A stretch of DNA of 50,477 bases from assembly GCA_934513205.1 (NCBI GenBank), contig CAKSWU010000015.1, positions 1 through 50,477 of the forward strand. The letters are read 5' to 3'. Position numbers and translations under genes: made by a program. Within the stretch, counting starts at the first letter, position 1; each line of letters starts with the position of its first letter. Positions 8,318 to 17,054 of the stretch are shown here, one piece after another. The notes beneath the pieces are model-generated. The model did not search any database. It saw only the letters and a list, made by a program, of their open reading frames with translations, and was not told the DNA's origin. The stretch is from an uncultured Faecalibacterium sp. (GTDB lineage Bacteria > Bacillota > Clostridia > Oscillospirales > Ruminococcaceae).

Positions 8318-9157
8318 ATGAGTGATACGATTTTAACTGCTGAAAATTTGAAGTTCCGCTACGATGCCGAGCAGCCGGTCTACGCGCTGGACGGTGTGTC
8401 CACGCAGGTAAAGCGCGGCGAGTTCGTGGCGGTGCTGGGCGCAAACGGCTGCGGCAAATCCACGCTGGCAAAGCACTTCAACGCCATTTTGCTGCCCGAG
8501 AGCGGCAAGGTGTACGTGGAAGGCATGGACACCGCAGACGACAGCAAGCTGTACGACATCCGTCAGACCGTGGGCATGGTGTTCCAGAACCCGGACAACC
8601 AGATCGTTGCCACCGTGGTGGAAGAGGATGTGGCCTTTGCGCTGGAAAACTTAGGCGTGCCGCAGGATGAGATGCGCCGCCGGGTGGACGAGTCCATGAA
8701 GATGGCGGGCATCTACGAATACCGCGCGCGCGCACCCCACAACCTTTCCGGCGGTCAGAAGCAGCGGGTGGCCATTGCGGGCGTGGTTGCCATGCGCCCG
8801 GACTGCCTGATCCTGGACGAGGCCACCGCCATGCTGGACCCCCGGGGCCGGGAACAGGTGATGCAGACCATCCATCGGCTGAACCGGGACATGGGCATCA
8901 CGGTGGTGTCCATCACCCACTATATGGAAGAAGCCGCACAGGCCGACCGTGTGCTGGTGATGAGCAAGGGCCATGTGGTGATGGAGGGCACCCCCAAAGA
9001 GGTGTTCAGCCAGACCGAAAAGGTGCGCAGTCTGCATCTGGATGTGCCGCAGGCCGCCGAGCTGCGGGACGAGCTGGTGAAAGCCGGCATCCCGATGCCG
9101 GAGGGCATCATTGACACCGGTGCCTGCGCACAGGCACTGTATGAACTGCTGCAGTAA
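8318..9157 (+). CDS. ecfA1: ECF transporter ATPase EcfA1
   Basis: First ATPase of an energy-coupling factor vitamin/metal uptake module. 279 residues: Walker A GANGCGKST (41-49), Q-loop FQNPDNQIV (89-97), ABC signature LSGGQKQR (143-150), Walker B LILDEAT (164-170), and switch His in SITHYMEEA. The Q-loop FQNPDNQ is typical of the A1 subunit. The start MSDTIL is chosen over upstream codons because homology begins there; the SD is weak. It is followed 12 bp later by ecfA2 and then ecfT. No S-component (substrate-binding) gene lies nearby, which suggests a group II module shared by unlinked S subunits. Confidence 0.93.
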   Translation: MSDTILTAENLKFRYDAEQPVYALDGVSTQVKRGEFVAVLGANGCGKSTLAKHFNAILLPESGKVYVEGMDTADDSKLYDIRQTVGMVFQNPDNQIVATVVEEDVAFALENLGVPQDEMRRRVDESMKMAGIYEYRARAPHNLSGGQKQRVAIAGVVAMRPDCLILDEATAMLDPRGREQVMQTIHRLNRDMGITVVSITHYMEEAAQADRVLVMSKGHVVMEGTPKEVFSQTEKVRSLHLDVPQAAELRDELVKAGIPMPEGIIDTGACAQALYELLQ

Positions 9158-9169
9158 GGGGGAGACGAA

Positions 9170-10090
9170 ATGGCAGATATCATCAAGGTAGAACATCTGA
9201 GCTACGTCTATAACCCCGGCCTGCCCAACGCCGTGACGGCGCTGGAGGACGTGAGCTTTACCGTGGAAGAGGGCGATTTTGTGGGCATCATCGGAGCGAC
9301 AGGCTCCGGAAAAAGCACCCTCATCACCCACATGAACGGCCTGAACAGGCCCACCGGCGGCAAAATTTATATTGACGGCCGCGACCTGTGGGCAGACCCG
9401 GAAAAGATCCGGGATTTCCGCTTTCTCACCGGCCTTGTGTTCCAGTACCCGGAATACCAGCTGTTTGAGGAGACCTGCTACAAGGACATCGCCTTTGGCC
9501 CCAAGAACATGGGCCTGGACGAGGCCGAGATCGACCGCCGCGTCCACGAAGCCGCGGACTTTGTGGGTCTGGACCCGGCGCTGTTGGAGCGCAGCCCCTT
9601 TGAGCTGTCCGGCGGTCAGAAGCGCCGGGTGGCGGTGGCGGGCGTCATGGCCATGAAACCCCGCATCCTTGTGCTGGACGAGCCTGCCGCAGGTCTTGAC
9701 CCGGAGGGACGGGACGACATCCTCAGCGAGGTAAAGGAGTACCACAAAAAGACCGGTACCACGGTGCTGCTGGTGTCCCACAGCATGGAGGATATTGCCA
9801 AGTACGCCAACCGCGTGCTGGTGATGAGCAACAAGAAAATTGCCATGTATGACACGGTGGAAAAGGTCTTTGCCCGCGCACCGGAGCTGCTGGAGCTGGG
9901 ACTGAGTGTGCCGCAGGTGACGAAAATTTTCCTCAAGCTGCGGGAGATGGGCGTGGACGTGCCCGCCGATGTGTACACCATCCCCTATGCGGTCAAGATG
10001 ATCCTGGAGGCAAAGCGCCGCCGCGATGCCGGGGAAAGCCTTGTGCTGCCCCGCAGCGCGGTGCAGAAAGGGGGTGCTGCGGAATGCTGA
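9170..10090 (+). CDS. ecfA2: ECF transporter ATPase EcfA2
   Basis: Partner ATPase of EcfA1. 306 residues: Walker A GATGSGKST (42-50), Q-loop FQYPEYQLFE (91-100, the A2-type aromatic form), signature LSGGQKRR (146-153), Walker B LVLDEPAAGLDP (167-178) and switch His in SHSMEDIA. An extra C-terminal ~30 residues after the usual helical region end in a basic, Arg-rich tail. The gene overlaps ecfT by 7 nt, which implies translational coupling. EcfA1:EcfA2 form the heterodimer that drives toppling of S components. Confidence 0.94.
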   Translation: MADIIKVEHLSYVYNPGLPNAVTALEDVSFTVEEGDFVGIIGATGSGKSTLITHMNGLNRPTGGKIYIDGRDLWADPEKIRDFRFLTGLVFQYPEYQLFEETCYKDIAFGPKNMGLDEAEIDRRVHEAADFVGLDPALLERSPFELSGGQKRRVAVAGVMAMKPRILVLDEPAAGLDPEGRDDILSEVKEYHKKTGTTVLLVSHSMEDIAKYANRVLVMSNKKIAMYDTVEKVFARAPELLELGLSVPQVTKIFLKLREMGVDVPADVYTIPYAVKMILEAKRRRDAGESLVLPRSAVQKGGAAEC

Positions 10091-10899
10091 GAGATATCAC
10101 CATCGGTCAGCACTTTCCGGGCAACAGCCTTGTGCACCGGTTCGACCCCAGACTGAAGCTGGTGCTGACCATTGCCTATATCGTGCTGCTGTTCGCAGCC
10201 TCCAACCCCTTGGGGCTGGCGCTGTCCATCCTGTTTCTGGCGGTCATGTACAAGGTGGCAAAGATCCCCTTCAAGATGATCGTCCGCAGCCTGAAGCCCA
10301 TTTTGCCCATTGTGGTGTTCACGGCGGTGCTGAACCTGTTTTTTGTGTCGGGCGAAGGCGAACCGCTGGTGCACTTCTGGTTTTTGACCATTTACGCCGA
10401 GGGCGTGCGCTATGCTGTGCTGATGGCAGTGCGCGTGATGGCGTTGATCGCAGGCACCAGTCTGCTGACCTACACCACAAGCCCCATCGTGCTGACCGAT
10501 GCCATTGAGCAGCTTCTCAAGCCCTTGGGCAGGCTGCACTTCCCGGTGCACGAGCTGGCGATGATGATGAGCATTGCCCTGCGCTTCATCCCCACCCTCA
10601 TCGAGGAGACGGACAAAATTATGAACGCGCAGAAAGCGCGCGGCGCGCAGCTGGACACCGGCAAGATGACCGACCGGGTCAAGGCGCTGGTGCCGGTGCT
10701 CATCCCGCTGTTCATCTCGGCGTTCCGCCGCGCAGACGAGCTGGCCATGGCCATGGAGTGCCGCTGCTACCGGGGCGGCGAGGGCCGCACCCGCCTGAAG
10801 GTGCTGCACTGCGAAAAGCAGGACTATATCGACCTTGCGGTCTGCATCGCCTGCTTTGCCGTCATCCTTGCCTCCCGGCTGTTGTTCCCGAATTTTTAA
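10084..10899 (+). CDS. ecfT: ECF transporter transmembrane subunit EcfT
   Basis: 271-residue membrane scaffold joining S components to the EcfA1/A2 ATPases. Several hydrophobic segments are visible (about residues 25-60, 70-95, 100-130, and the last at 245-265). The coupling helices carry the family Ala-Arg-Gly signatures: QKARGAQL (first XRX) and ECRCYRGGEGRT (second). The opening HRFDPRLKL is the standard N-terminal motif. It is last in ecfA1-ecfA2-ecfT, and a palindromic repeat starts 10 bp after the stop. Confidence 0.94.
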   Translation: MLRDITIGQHFPGNSLVHRFDPRLKLVLTIAYIVLLFAASNPLGLALSILFLAVMYKVAKIPFKMIVRSLKPILPIVVFTAVLNLFFVSGEGEPLVHFWFLTIYAEGVRYAVLMAVRVMALIAGTSLLTYTTSPIVLTDAIEQLLKPLGRLHFPVHELAMMMSIALRFIPTLIEETDKIMNAQKARGAQLDTGKMTDRVKALVPVLIPLFISAFRRADELAMAMECRCYRGGEGRTRLKVLHCEKQDYIDLAVCIACFAVILASRLLFPNF

Positions 10900-10909
10900 G
10901 GTGAACGAC

Positions 10910-11045
10910 CTCGCCCTCTCAGTCACCTTCGGTGACAGCTCTCCCAAAGGGAGAGCCCTTGGCAAAACCAGAAAGCTTGCGTGGAATGCCAAGGCCTCCC
11001 ACTTTGGGGGAGGTGGCATTGCGGAGCGATGACGGAGAGGGCAAG
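10910..11045. repeat. Dispersed palindromic repeat, copy 2 (136 bp, short form)
   Basis: Same ends as copy 1: CTCGCCCTCTC (10910-10920) and GAGAGGGCAAG (11035-11045). It keeps AGTCACC-TTC-GGTGACAG, CTCTCCC-AAA-GGGAGAG and the TGCCAAGGC region. It lacks the CTTCCCCC...GGGGGAAG and TGTCACC...GGTGACA block of copies 1 and 3. It separates ecfT from truA. The TGAACG tract just left of the repeat is shared with copy 1, so the element may extend slightly further. Confidence 0.85.
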
Positions 11046-11071
11046 CCTGTATATCATTTGAAACAAACTTT

Positions 11072-11836
11072 ATGAACTTTTTACTTACCCTTGCCTACGA
11101 CGGCACAAATTACTGCGGCTTTCAGGTGCAGCCCAACGGGCGCAGCGTGGCGGCGGTGTTTCAGGATGCGCTGGAAGCAGTGCTGGGCTCCCGCCCCGAT
11201 ATCAAGGGCTGCAGCCGCACCGATGCCGGGGTGCACGCGCTGGGTTTCCGGCTGAACTTCCACGCCGATACCCGTATCCCGCCCCAAAAGCTGCCGCTGG
11301 CGCTCAATCAGCACCTGCCGCCGGATATCCGGGTGCTGGCGGCGCAGACCGTGCCGGAAGATTTTCATGCACGGTACGCCGCCCATACCAAGACCTATCT
11401 GTACCGCATCCACAACCACCCCATCGACTCGCCCTTTGACGCCGCCTATTACACCCGGGTGCCCCGGCGGCTGGACGAAGCCGCCATGCAGGCGGCGGCG
11501 CAGCAGTTTGTGGGCACCCACGATTTTCTGGCACTGTGCGCGACGGGCAGCTCTGCTGCCGCCCATGGGGACACCGTGCGCACCATCACGGACTGCCACG
11601 TCACCCGGCGCGGGGACGAGGTGGACATTGAGGTGACCGCCGACGGCTATCTGTACAACATGGTGCGCATTCTGGCGGGTACTTTGTGCGAGGTGGGCGC
11701 GGGGCGCATGAAGCCTGCCGACATCCCGGACATTCTGGCAAGCCGGGACCGCAGCCGAGCAGGGCCGACCCTGCCGGCAAAGGGACTGTTTTTGAAGTGT
11801 GTGGAGTATCCGCAAATGGAGGGGGACCAGCCATGA
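11072..11836 (+). CDS. truA: tRNA pseudouridine synthase A
   Basis: Forms pseudouridine at tRNA positions 38-40. 254 residues, a normal length. The catalytic Asp51 lies in GCSRTDAGVHAL, and the family start (LTLAYDGTNYCGFQVQPN) and GDGYLYNMVR-like motif (TADGYLYNMVRILAGTL) are present. There is no good Shine-Dalgarno before the ATG; the upstream sequence is AT-rich and immediately follows repeat copy 2, so the repeat may supply or alter expression signals. It overlaps the next gene by ATGA. Confidence 0.95.
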   Translation: MNFLLTLAYDGTNYCGFQVQPNGRSVAAVFQDALEAVLGSRPDIKGCSRTDAGVHALGFRLNFHADTRIPPQKLPLALNQHLPPDIRVLAAQTVPEDFHARYAAHTKTYLYRIHNHPIDSPFDAAYYTRVPRRLDEAAMQAAAQQFVGTHDFLALCATGSSAAAHGDTVRTITDCHVTRRGDEVDIEVTADGYLYNMVRILAGTLCEVGAGRMKPADIPDILASRDRSRAGPTLPAKGLFLKCVEYPQMEGDQP

Positions 11837-13050
11837 GAAAAATTCGGCGCGGAAACGCGAACCCGGACGGAGAACCGCTTTCCGCCGGGCGGGTCGAGTA
11901 TCTGGAGGCGGCCCGCGCCCGGGTGCGGGCAAAGCGCATCCGCCGCACGGTCGTCCTTGTGACGGCGCTGACGCTGGTCATCCTGTTCGCCACCGGTGTG
12001 GTGGGCTCCTCCATCGCCCGGGCGAAGGATCTGGTGGACACGGTGCAGATCGCCATGGCCCCGGCGTCCGGCTGGCCCCAGCAGACCGGCATCACCGACC
12101 CGGACACGGTGGTGCCCATGTCCAGCAGCTTTGTGCTCAAGGGCGGCGACAGCTGCGCGGTATACAGCCTCAGCGGAAAAAAGCTCAACAGCATCCAGAG
12201 CGGCTACGCCCGCCCCGCCATCGCGGTGGGCAGGACCCGCTTTGTGCTGTACAACCGCTCCGGCAACGAGCTGCGGGTGGAGAGCCGCACCCAGAACCTG
12301 TACACCAAGACCATGGACAGCACCATCCACCTGTGCGCGGTGGCAAACGCCGGGCAGGTGGCAGTGGTGACCGATGACCCGGACAGCGCCGCAAGGCTCA
12401 CTGTGTACAATGCTGCCATGGAGCAGACCCTGAGCTGGAACCTGACCAGCGCACAGGGTACCCCGCTGCGCATGGCCTTTTCTGCCGACAGCCGCCGTCT
12501 GGCGGTGGCGGCAGTGGCGGCGGTCGGCGGGCAGCTGACCACAAATCTCTATGCACTGCCTCTTTCGCAGGGGGACCCGGTGCAGCTGGGCACCGCCAAT
12601 GGCGTGCCCCGGTGGATGGGCTGGCTGACGGCAGACAGCCTGCTGGTGCTGTATCAGGACCGGGGGGTGCTGTACGGTGCAAACGGCGGCGAGAAGGCCA
12701 GCTATGCCTTCTCCGGTGCCAGCCTTGTCAGCGTGTCCGATACCGGCAGCGGTCTTGCTCTTTTGCTGAGCAGCGGGCAGACCTGCACGGCGGTGCTGCT
12801 GGACAGGGAGCTTGGGGTGGTCTGCAGCAGCAGTGTGCCTGCTGCTCAGCGCATCGTGGGCACCGATGCGGGCTTCTATCTGCTCACTGACAGCGCAGTG
12901 GAATTCTTTGACAAGACCGGGACCTTTCAGTGGAGTCAGGAGCTTTCGGCCCGCCCGCAGGCACTGGTGGCGGGCAAGCAGCTGCTGGTGCTCACCGGCA
13001 ACACGGTGCAGGTACTGACCCCGCCGCAGCAGGACGCCGACAGCCAGTGA
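11833..13050 (+). CDS. DUF5711-type membrane-anchored beta-propeller protein
   Basis: 405 residues. A short basic cytoplasmic N-terminus is followed by one transmembrane segment (about residues 38-60, VVLVTALTLVILFATGVVG), then a ~340-residue extracytoplasmic domain. That domain contains repeated short beta-strand patterns (for example LYTKTMDSTIHLCAVANAGQVAVVTDD) and fits a propeller like DUF5711 proteins. Catalytic residues are not apparent. The start overlaps the truA stop in an ATGA arrangement, and cvpA follows after 67 bp. Function is unknown; a scaffolding or sensing role at the envelope is inference. Confidence 0.75.
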   Translation: MRKIRRGNANPDGEPLSAGRVEYLEAARARVRAKRIRRTVVLVTALTLVILFATGVVGSSIARAKDLVDTVQIAMAPASGWPQQTGITDPDTVVPMSSSFVLKGGDSCAVYSLSGKKLNSIQSGYARPAIAVGRTRFVLYNRSGNELRVESRTQNLYTKTMDSTIHLCAVANAGQVAVVTDDPDSAARLTVYNAAMEQTLSWNLTSAQGTPLRMAFSADSRRLAVAAVAAVGGQLTTNLYALPLSQGDPVQLGTANGVPRWMGWLTADSLLVLYQDRGVLYGANGGEKASYAFSGASLVSVSDTGSGLALLLSSGQTCTAVLLDRELGVVCSSSVPAAQRIVGTDAGFYLLTDSAVEFFDKTGTFQWSQELSARPQALVAGKQLLVLTGNTVQVLTPPQQDADSQ

Positions 13051-13117
13051 GCACCGCCGATGACAGCGGATAGCACTCTCACAGAGAAACTGATAAAAAT
13101 AACAGGGAAAACAAGGT

Positions 13118-13813
13118 ATGTTCAAGAATCCGTCATTTCTTTTTGATATTCTATGTACGGCAGCGTGGATCATCCTCACGGTCCGTTACGCCCGCAAGGG
13201 ATTTCTTTCCTCGGTGGTGCGGCTGGCGGGCAATCTGCTCTGCCTGCTGGGGGCCCGGCAGCTGGCGGTTGCCGGTGCCGGCTGGGTGTTCGAGCATGTG
13301 CTGGCAGACGGTTTCCGCACCCAAATCACCGCAAGCCTTGCCGCAGGCGGGGTGGTGGACCTGAGCGGCATCGCCCAGCAGTATGCGGGTTTTCTGCCCG
13401 CCAGCTTCCGGGCATCCATCGTGGCAGCCTGCCAGCGGTCGGTGGACACCGTGCTGGCAGACAACGCCGCCGCACTGGCAGATGCCATCGTGGAGAACGT
13501 GCTGCGCCCGCTGCTGACCCCGGTGGCGGCGCTGGTACTGTTTTTTGTGTTCTACGCGCTGCTGCGGCTGCTGGTCAGCCTGCTGGTGTCGGTGCTGGGG
13601 CTGGTGAACAAGCTGCCGGTCATTGGCACCGTGAACCGCTGGCTGGGGTGGCTGGTGGGAGCCAACAGCGCCCTGCTGGACATCTATCTGGTGCTGTGCG
13701 TGTTGTGGGGGCTTATCGTCATCACCGGCGGCAACCTGAATGTGCTCAACGACACGGTGATGAGCACCAGCATCTACTACAAAGCTTTCAATCTCTTCAA
13801 CCCTTTCCTGTAA
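13118..13813 (+). CDS. CvpA family membrane protein
   Basis: 231 residues with four hydrophobic stretches (about 5-25, 28-50, 125-160 and 178-205) and the CvpA/colicin-V-production pattern. Known relatives act in envelope homeostasis and colicin V export in enterobacteria, but the role in Firmicutes is unclear. An unusually long central loop (about residues 55-125) separates the first and second membrane pairs. It sits between the DUF5711 gene and the ClpE-like ATPase gene, 24 bp before the latter, so the three may be co-transcribed from truA. Confidence 0.8.
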   Translation: MFKNPSFLFDILCTAAWIILTVRYARKGFLSSVVRLAGNLLCLLGARQLAVAGAGWVFEHVLADGFRTQITASLAAGGVVDLSGIAQQYAGFLPASFRASIVAACQRSVDTVLADNAAALADAIVENVLRPLLTPVAALVLFFVFYALLRLLVSLLVSVLGLVNKLPVIGTVNRWLGWLVGANSALLDIYLVLCVLWGLIVITGGNLNVLNDTVMSTSIYYKAFNLFNPFL

Positions 13814-13837
13814 AGGGCTTTGCATAAAGGAGGAACT

Positions 13838-16147
13838 ATGGTCTGCATTCGATGCCAGAAACGTCCGGCGATCATCTTCATCCAGCGGATGGACAATGGT
13901 CAGATGAAGCAGGAGGGGTACTGTCTGCACTGTGCCCGGGAGCTGCACATCAAACCGGTGGACGATCTGATGAAACAATTCGGCATGTCGGATCAGGATC
14001 TGGACAACATGGAAAACCGCATGGAGAGCATGATGGAGGAGCTGGGCGATTCCAACCCCCTTTCCATGATGATGAATATGGCGAACGGCGGCGAGGATGC
14101 CGACACCGGGGACATGGACGAAGATCTTGTGCCCGGCAGCAATGCCACCTTCCCGCTGGGCTTTGCCGGCGCGGAGAAGCAGGACGGCGAAAAGAAGGCC
14201 GACCGCAAAAACGGCAAAAAGCCGCCCAAGCGCAAATTTCTGGATACCTACTGCGAAAACCTGACCCGCAAGGCGCGGGAGGGCAAGCTGGATGATATCA
14301 TCGGCCGCGACCGCGAAATTTACCGCACCATCCAGATCCTGAGCCGCCGCCAGAAGAATAACCCCTGCCTGATCGGCGAAGCCGGTGTGGGCAAGACCGC
14401 CATCGCCGAGGGCATTGCGGAGCGCATTGCCAAGGGTCAGGTGCCCATCGGCCTGCGGGATAAGGAAATTTTCCTGCTGGACCTCACCAGCCTTGTGGCA
14501 GGCACCCAGTTCCGCGGCCAGTTCGAGCAGCGGGTCAAGGGCTTGCTGAGCGAGGTAAAGGCTGCGGGCAACGTCATCCTGTTTATTGACGAGATCCACA
14601 CCATCACCTCTGCCGGTGAGAGCGAGGGTGCCATGAACGCGGGCAACATCTTAAAACCCGCCCTTTCCCGCGGCGAAATTCAGGTCATCGGTGCTACCAC
14701 CTTTACCGAGTACCGCAAGTACATCGAAAAGGATCAGGCGCTGGAGCGCCGTTTCCAGCCTGTGCGGGTGGAGGAGCCCAGCGTAGCCGACACCCTTGCC
14801 GTGATGAACGGCATCAAGCGCTACTACGAGCAGCACCATCATGTGCAGGTGCCCGCCGAGGTGCTTTCGGCGGTGGTCACCCTGAGCGAGCGGTACATCA
14901 CCGACCGTTTCCTGCCGGATAAGGCCATCGACCTGCTGGACGAGGCCTGCGCCTGCTGCAATCTGGCGCACCCGGTCATCTCCGAGTATCTGGGGATGCA
15001 GAAGGAACTGGACGCCCTGAAGCAGGAAGAAGCCGAGATGGAAAGCGCGGATGTGAACGAAGCCATCGACTACGAGCGCGTAGCCGAGCGCAAGACCCGC
15101 ATCGCCAAGCTGGAATCCGAGCTGCCCGCCAAGCAGGCTGCTGCCAGCGAAATTCAGGTGACCATGGACGATGTGGCAAAGGTCATCGAGCTGTGGACGG
15201 GCATCCCGGCGGTAAAGATCCGGGAGACCGAGTTCGTTAAGCTGGCAGGGCTGGAAGGTGAACTGAAAAAGAAGATCATCGGTCAGGACGAGGCGGTGCA
15301 TCTGGTGGCGCAGGCCATCAAGCGCAGCCGCGCCGACCTTTCCGGTCGCCGCCGTCCCGCAAGCTTCATCTTTGTGGGTCCCACCGGCGTGGGCAAGACC
15401 GAGCTGGTCAAGCAGCTGGCAGAACAACTGTTTGACGGTCCCGACCCGCTCATCCGGCTGGACATGAGCGAGTATATGGAAAAATATGCGGTGTCCCGCA
15501 TGATCGGTTCTCCTCCGGGCTATGTGGGCTACGAGGAAGCCGGTCAGCTCACCGAGAAGGTGCGCCGCCGTCCATACAGCGTGGTGCTGTTTGACGAGAT
15601 CGAAAAGGCACACCCGGACGTGATGAACATTCTGCTGCAGATTCTGGACGAGGGCAAGATCAACGATGCGCAGGGACGCACGGTGGATTTTTCCAACACG
15701 GTCATCTGCATGACCTCCAACGCCGGCAGCAGCGACCAGAGCGCGGGCAGCCTTGGCTTTAACAAGAGCGATGCGCAGCGCAGCGAGGAAAAGACCCGCA
15801 AGGCGCTGGCACAGTTCCTGCGCCCGGAGTTCCTTGGCCGTGTGGACGAAGTGATCGCCTTCAAGCCCCTGACCGAGGACACCCTGCAGGGCATTGCTGC
15901 CCTGATGCTGGACGAGTACAAGCCCGGCATGGAGGCCAAGGGCATTGCATACAGCTACACCCCGGCGGCGCTCAAGGCACTGGTGAAAAAGGCCGAGGGC
16001 GGCAAGTTTGGTGCGCGCGATTTGCGCCGCGTCATCCGCAAGGCCGTGGAGGACCCCGCCGCCGAGCGCCTCATCGATGGCACACTGGCATCCGGCGGCA
16101 CCCTTGTGGTGGATGCCGATGAAAACGGCGAAGTCGTGCTGAAATAA
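13838..16147 (+). CDS. ClpE-like ATP-dependent Clp protease ATP-binding subunit
   Basis: 769-residue double-AAA+ unfoldase of the ClpC/ClpE class, which feeds unfolded proteins to ClpP. In place of the double Clp_N domain it has an N-terminal four-Cys zinc finger (Cys3, Cys6, Cys29, Cys32), as in ClpE. An acidic, Met-rich and then Lys-rich linker runs to about residue 135. D1 Walker A is GEAGVGKT (180-187) with FIDEIH; a short coiled middle region lies around 385-440; D2 Walker A is GPTGVGKT (514-521) with LFDEIEKAHP. Start at 13838 is chosen by AAAGGAGG 5 nt upstream; an in-frame ATG 18 nt earlier has no SD. A strong terminator follows. Confidence 0.9.
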   Translation: MVCIRCQKRPAIIFIQRMDNGQMKQEGYCLHCARELHIKPVDDLMKQFGMSDQDLDNMENRMESMMEELGDSNPLSMMMNMANGGEDADTGDMDEDLVPGSNATFPLGFAGAEKQDGEKKADRKNGKKPPKRKFLDTYCENLTRKAREGKLDDIIGRDREIYRTIQILSRRQKNNPCLIGEAGVGKTAIAEGIAERIAKGQVPIGLRDKEIFLLDLTSLVAGTQFRGQFEQRVKGLLSEVKAAGNVILFIDEIHTITSAGESEGAMNAGNILKPALSRGEIQVIGATTFTEYRKYIEKDQALERRFQPVRVEEPSVADTLAVMNGIKRYYEQHHHVQVPAEVLSAVVTLSERYITDRFLPDKAIDLLDEACACCNLAHPVISEYLGMQKELDALKQEEAEMESADVNEAIDYERVAERKTRIAKLESELPAKQAAASEIQVTMDDVAKVIELWTGIPAVKIRETEFVKLAGLEGELKKKIIGQDEAVHLVAQAIKRSRADLSGRRRPASFIFVGPTGVGKTELVKQLAEQLFDGPDPLIRLDMSEYMEKYAVSRMIGSPPGYVGYEEAGQLTEKVRRRPYSVVLFDEIEKAHPDVMNILLQILDEGKINDAQGRTVDFSNTVICMTSNAGSSDQSAGSLGFNKSDAQRSEEKTRKALAQFLRPEFLGRVDEVIAFKPLTEDTLQGIAALMLDEYKPGMEAKGIAYSYTPAALKALVKKAEGGKFGARDLRRVIRKAVEDPAAERLIDGTLASGGTLVVDADENGEVVLK

Positions 16148-16157
16148 TCGTAACCGC

Positions 16158-16193
16158 AAAGCACCCCGGCTGAAAACAGCTGGGGTGCTTTTT
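16158..16193 (+). terminator. Terminator after the ClpE-like gene
   Basis: GCACCCCGGCTG pairs with CAGCTGGGGTGC (one G-T wobble) around AAAA, then five T residues. Confidence 0.92.
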
Positions 16194-16225
16194 GTCTGCC
16201 CATAAAAACTTTTTGTAATATATAC

Positions 16226-16254
16226 TTGACATTTGGAATGGCAAATGCTACTAT
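16226..16254 (+). promoter_or_regulatory. Promoter with an inverted repeat in the spacer, XRE-membrane protein operon
   Basis: A consensus TTGACA (16226-16231) and TACTAT (16249-16254) are spaced by 17 nt. A perfect inverted repeat CATTTG GAATGG CAAATG (16230-16247) lies between them. Its placement would let a bound repressor block RNA polymerase; the XRE protein encoded 50 bp downstream is the obvious candidate (inference). Confidence 0.7.
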
Positions 16255-16304
16255 ATGTCCAGAGGATAAAACAAATGCCGACCCGGCAGGAAGGGAGTAT
16301 ATCA

Positions 16305-16502
16305 ATGCCGAAGAACCTGAAATTAAAGGCCGCCCGTGCGGAAAAGGACATGACACAAGGCGCGCTTGCCGAAGCGGCAGGCGTTTCGCGCCAGACCATC
16401 AACGCCATTGAAAAAGGGGAGTACAACCCCACCATCAACCTTTGCCGCAGTATCTGTAAAATTCTGGATAAGACATTGGATGAACTGTTCTGGGAGGAAT
16501 GA
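16305..16502 (+). CDS. Small XRE-family helix-turn-helix regulator
   Basis: 65 residues, almost entirely one Cro/C1-type HTH: LKAARAEKDMTQGALAEAAGVSRQTINAIEKGEYNPT, followed by a helix ending LDELFWEE. This is the compact YgzD/'helix-turn-helix transcriptional regulator' type that commonly precedes a small membrane protein gene. AAGGGAG lies 8 nt before the ATG. An inverted repeat inside its own promoter suggests autorepression. The next gene starts 3 bp after the stop. Confidence 0.9.
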   Translation: MPKNLKLKAARAEKDMTQGALAEAAGVSRQTINAIEKGEYNPTINLCRSICKILDKTLDELFWEE

Positions 16503-16505
16503 GTT

Positions 16506-16949
16506 ATGAAATTTTCACTGTACAGCAAGAAAAACCAGTTGGACGAGATGCAGGAGCAGACCCTGCGCAAAATTGAAAGCCATGGCTTCTGGCTGCTGTG
16601 GGGCAGCCTTCTGGCGACGTGGATCGTGCAGACGGTGTTCGGGGCTGCGGACAAGACCGCCGGAGAGTGGGTCGTATTCATGATCGGCTGCATTTATATA
16701 GTTGTCGCGTGTCTGCGCAATGGTCTGTGGGATCGCCACCTTTCGGATAAGGCCCCGGCCAATGCCGTGTTGTCTCTGGTGGCTGCGGTGGCGGTTACGC
16801 TGATCATCGGGTTTTCCCGTGGATACTGGATCGGTGCTGTTTTTGCCGGTGTTTTTACCGGCATCCTGTGCTTTGCATTGCTGCAACTGTGCGCCGCTCT
16901 GGTACGCAAACGGCGCGAGCATCTGGATGACCCGAAGGACGGAGAATAA
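16506..16949 (+). CDS. Small four-helix membrane protein (DUF6773-like)
   Basis: 147 residues with four hydrophobic segments (about 28-48, 57-72, 86-103 and 108-130), a charged N-terminus containing QLDEMQEQTLRKIES and a basic/acidic C-terminal tail. The pattern resembles DUF6773 proteins, which regularly follow a small XRE regulator, as here (3-bp gap). No catalytic motif is seen. The pair probably forms a self-regulated unit closed by the following terminator; function is unknown. Confidence 0.75.
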   Translation: MKFSLYSKKNQLDEMQEQTLRKIESHGFWLLWGSLLATWIVQTVFGAADKTAGEWVVFMIGCIYIVVACLRNGLWDRHLSDKAPANAVLSLVAAVAVTLIIGFSRGYWIGAVFAGVFTGILCFALLQLCAALVRKRREHLDDPKDGE

Positions 16950-16955
16950 TATTAT

Positions 16956-16999
16956 AAAAAGGGGCTGCTGCACAGCATTTGATGCAGCAGCCCCTTTTT
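16956..16999. terminator. Strong bidirectional terminator after the XRE operon
   Basis: Perfect arms of at least 16 bp (AAAAGGGGCTGCTGCA / TGCAGCAGCCCCTTTT) around a 10-nt loop, with A-run before and T-run after. Confidence 0.95.
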
Positions 17000-17025
17000 G
17001 CATGGGTGCATGATATTATCCCGCA

Positions 17026-17054
17026 TTGACAAATCTGCGCAGAATAAGTACAAT
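17026..17054 (+). promoter_or_regulatory. Promoter of gltX
   Basis: Consensus TTGACA (17026-17031), 17-nt spacer and TACAAT (17049-17054). The leader is only about 50 nt, too short for a T-box. Confidence 0.85.
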
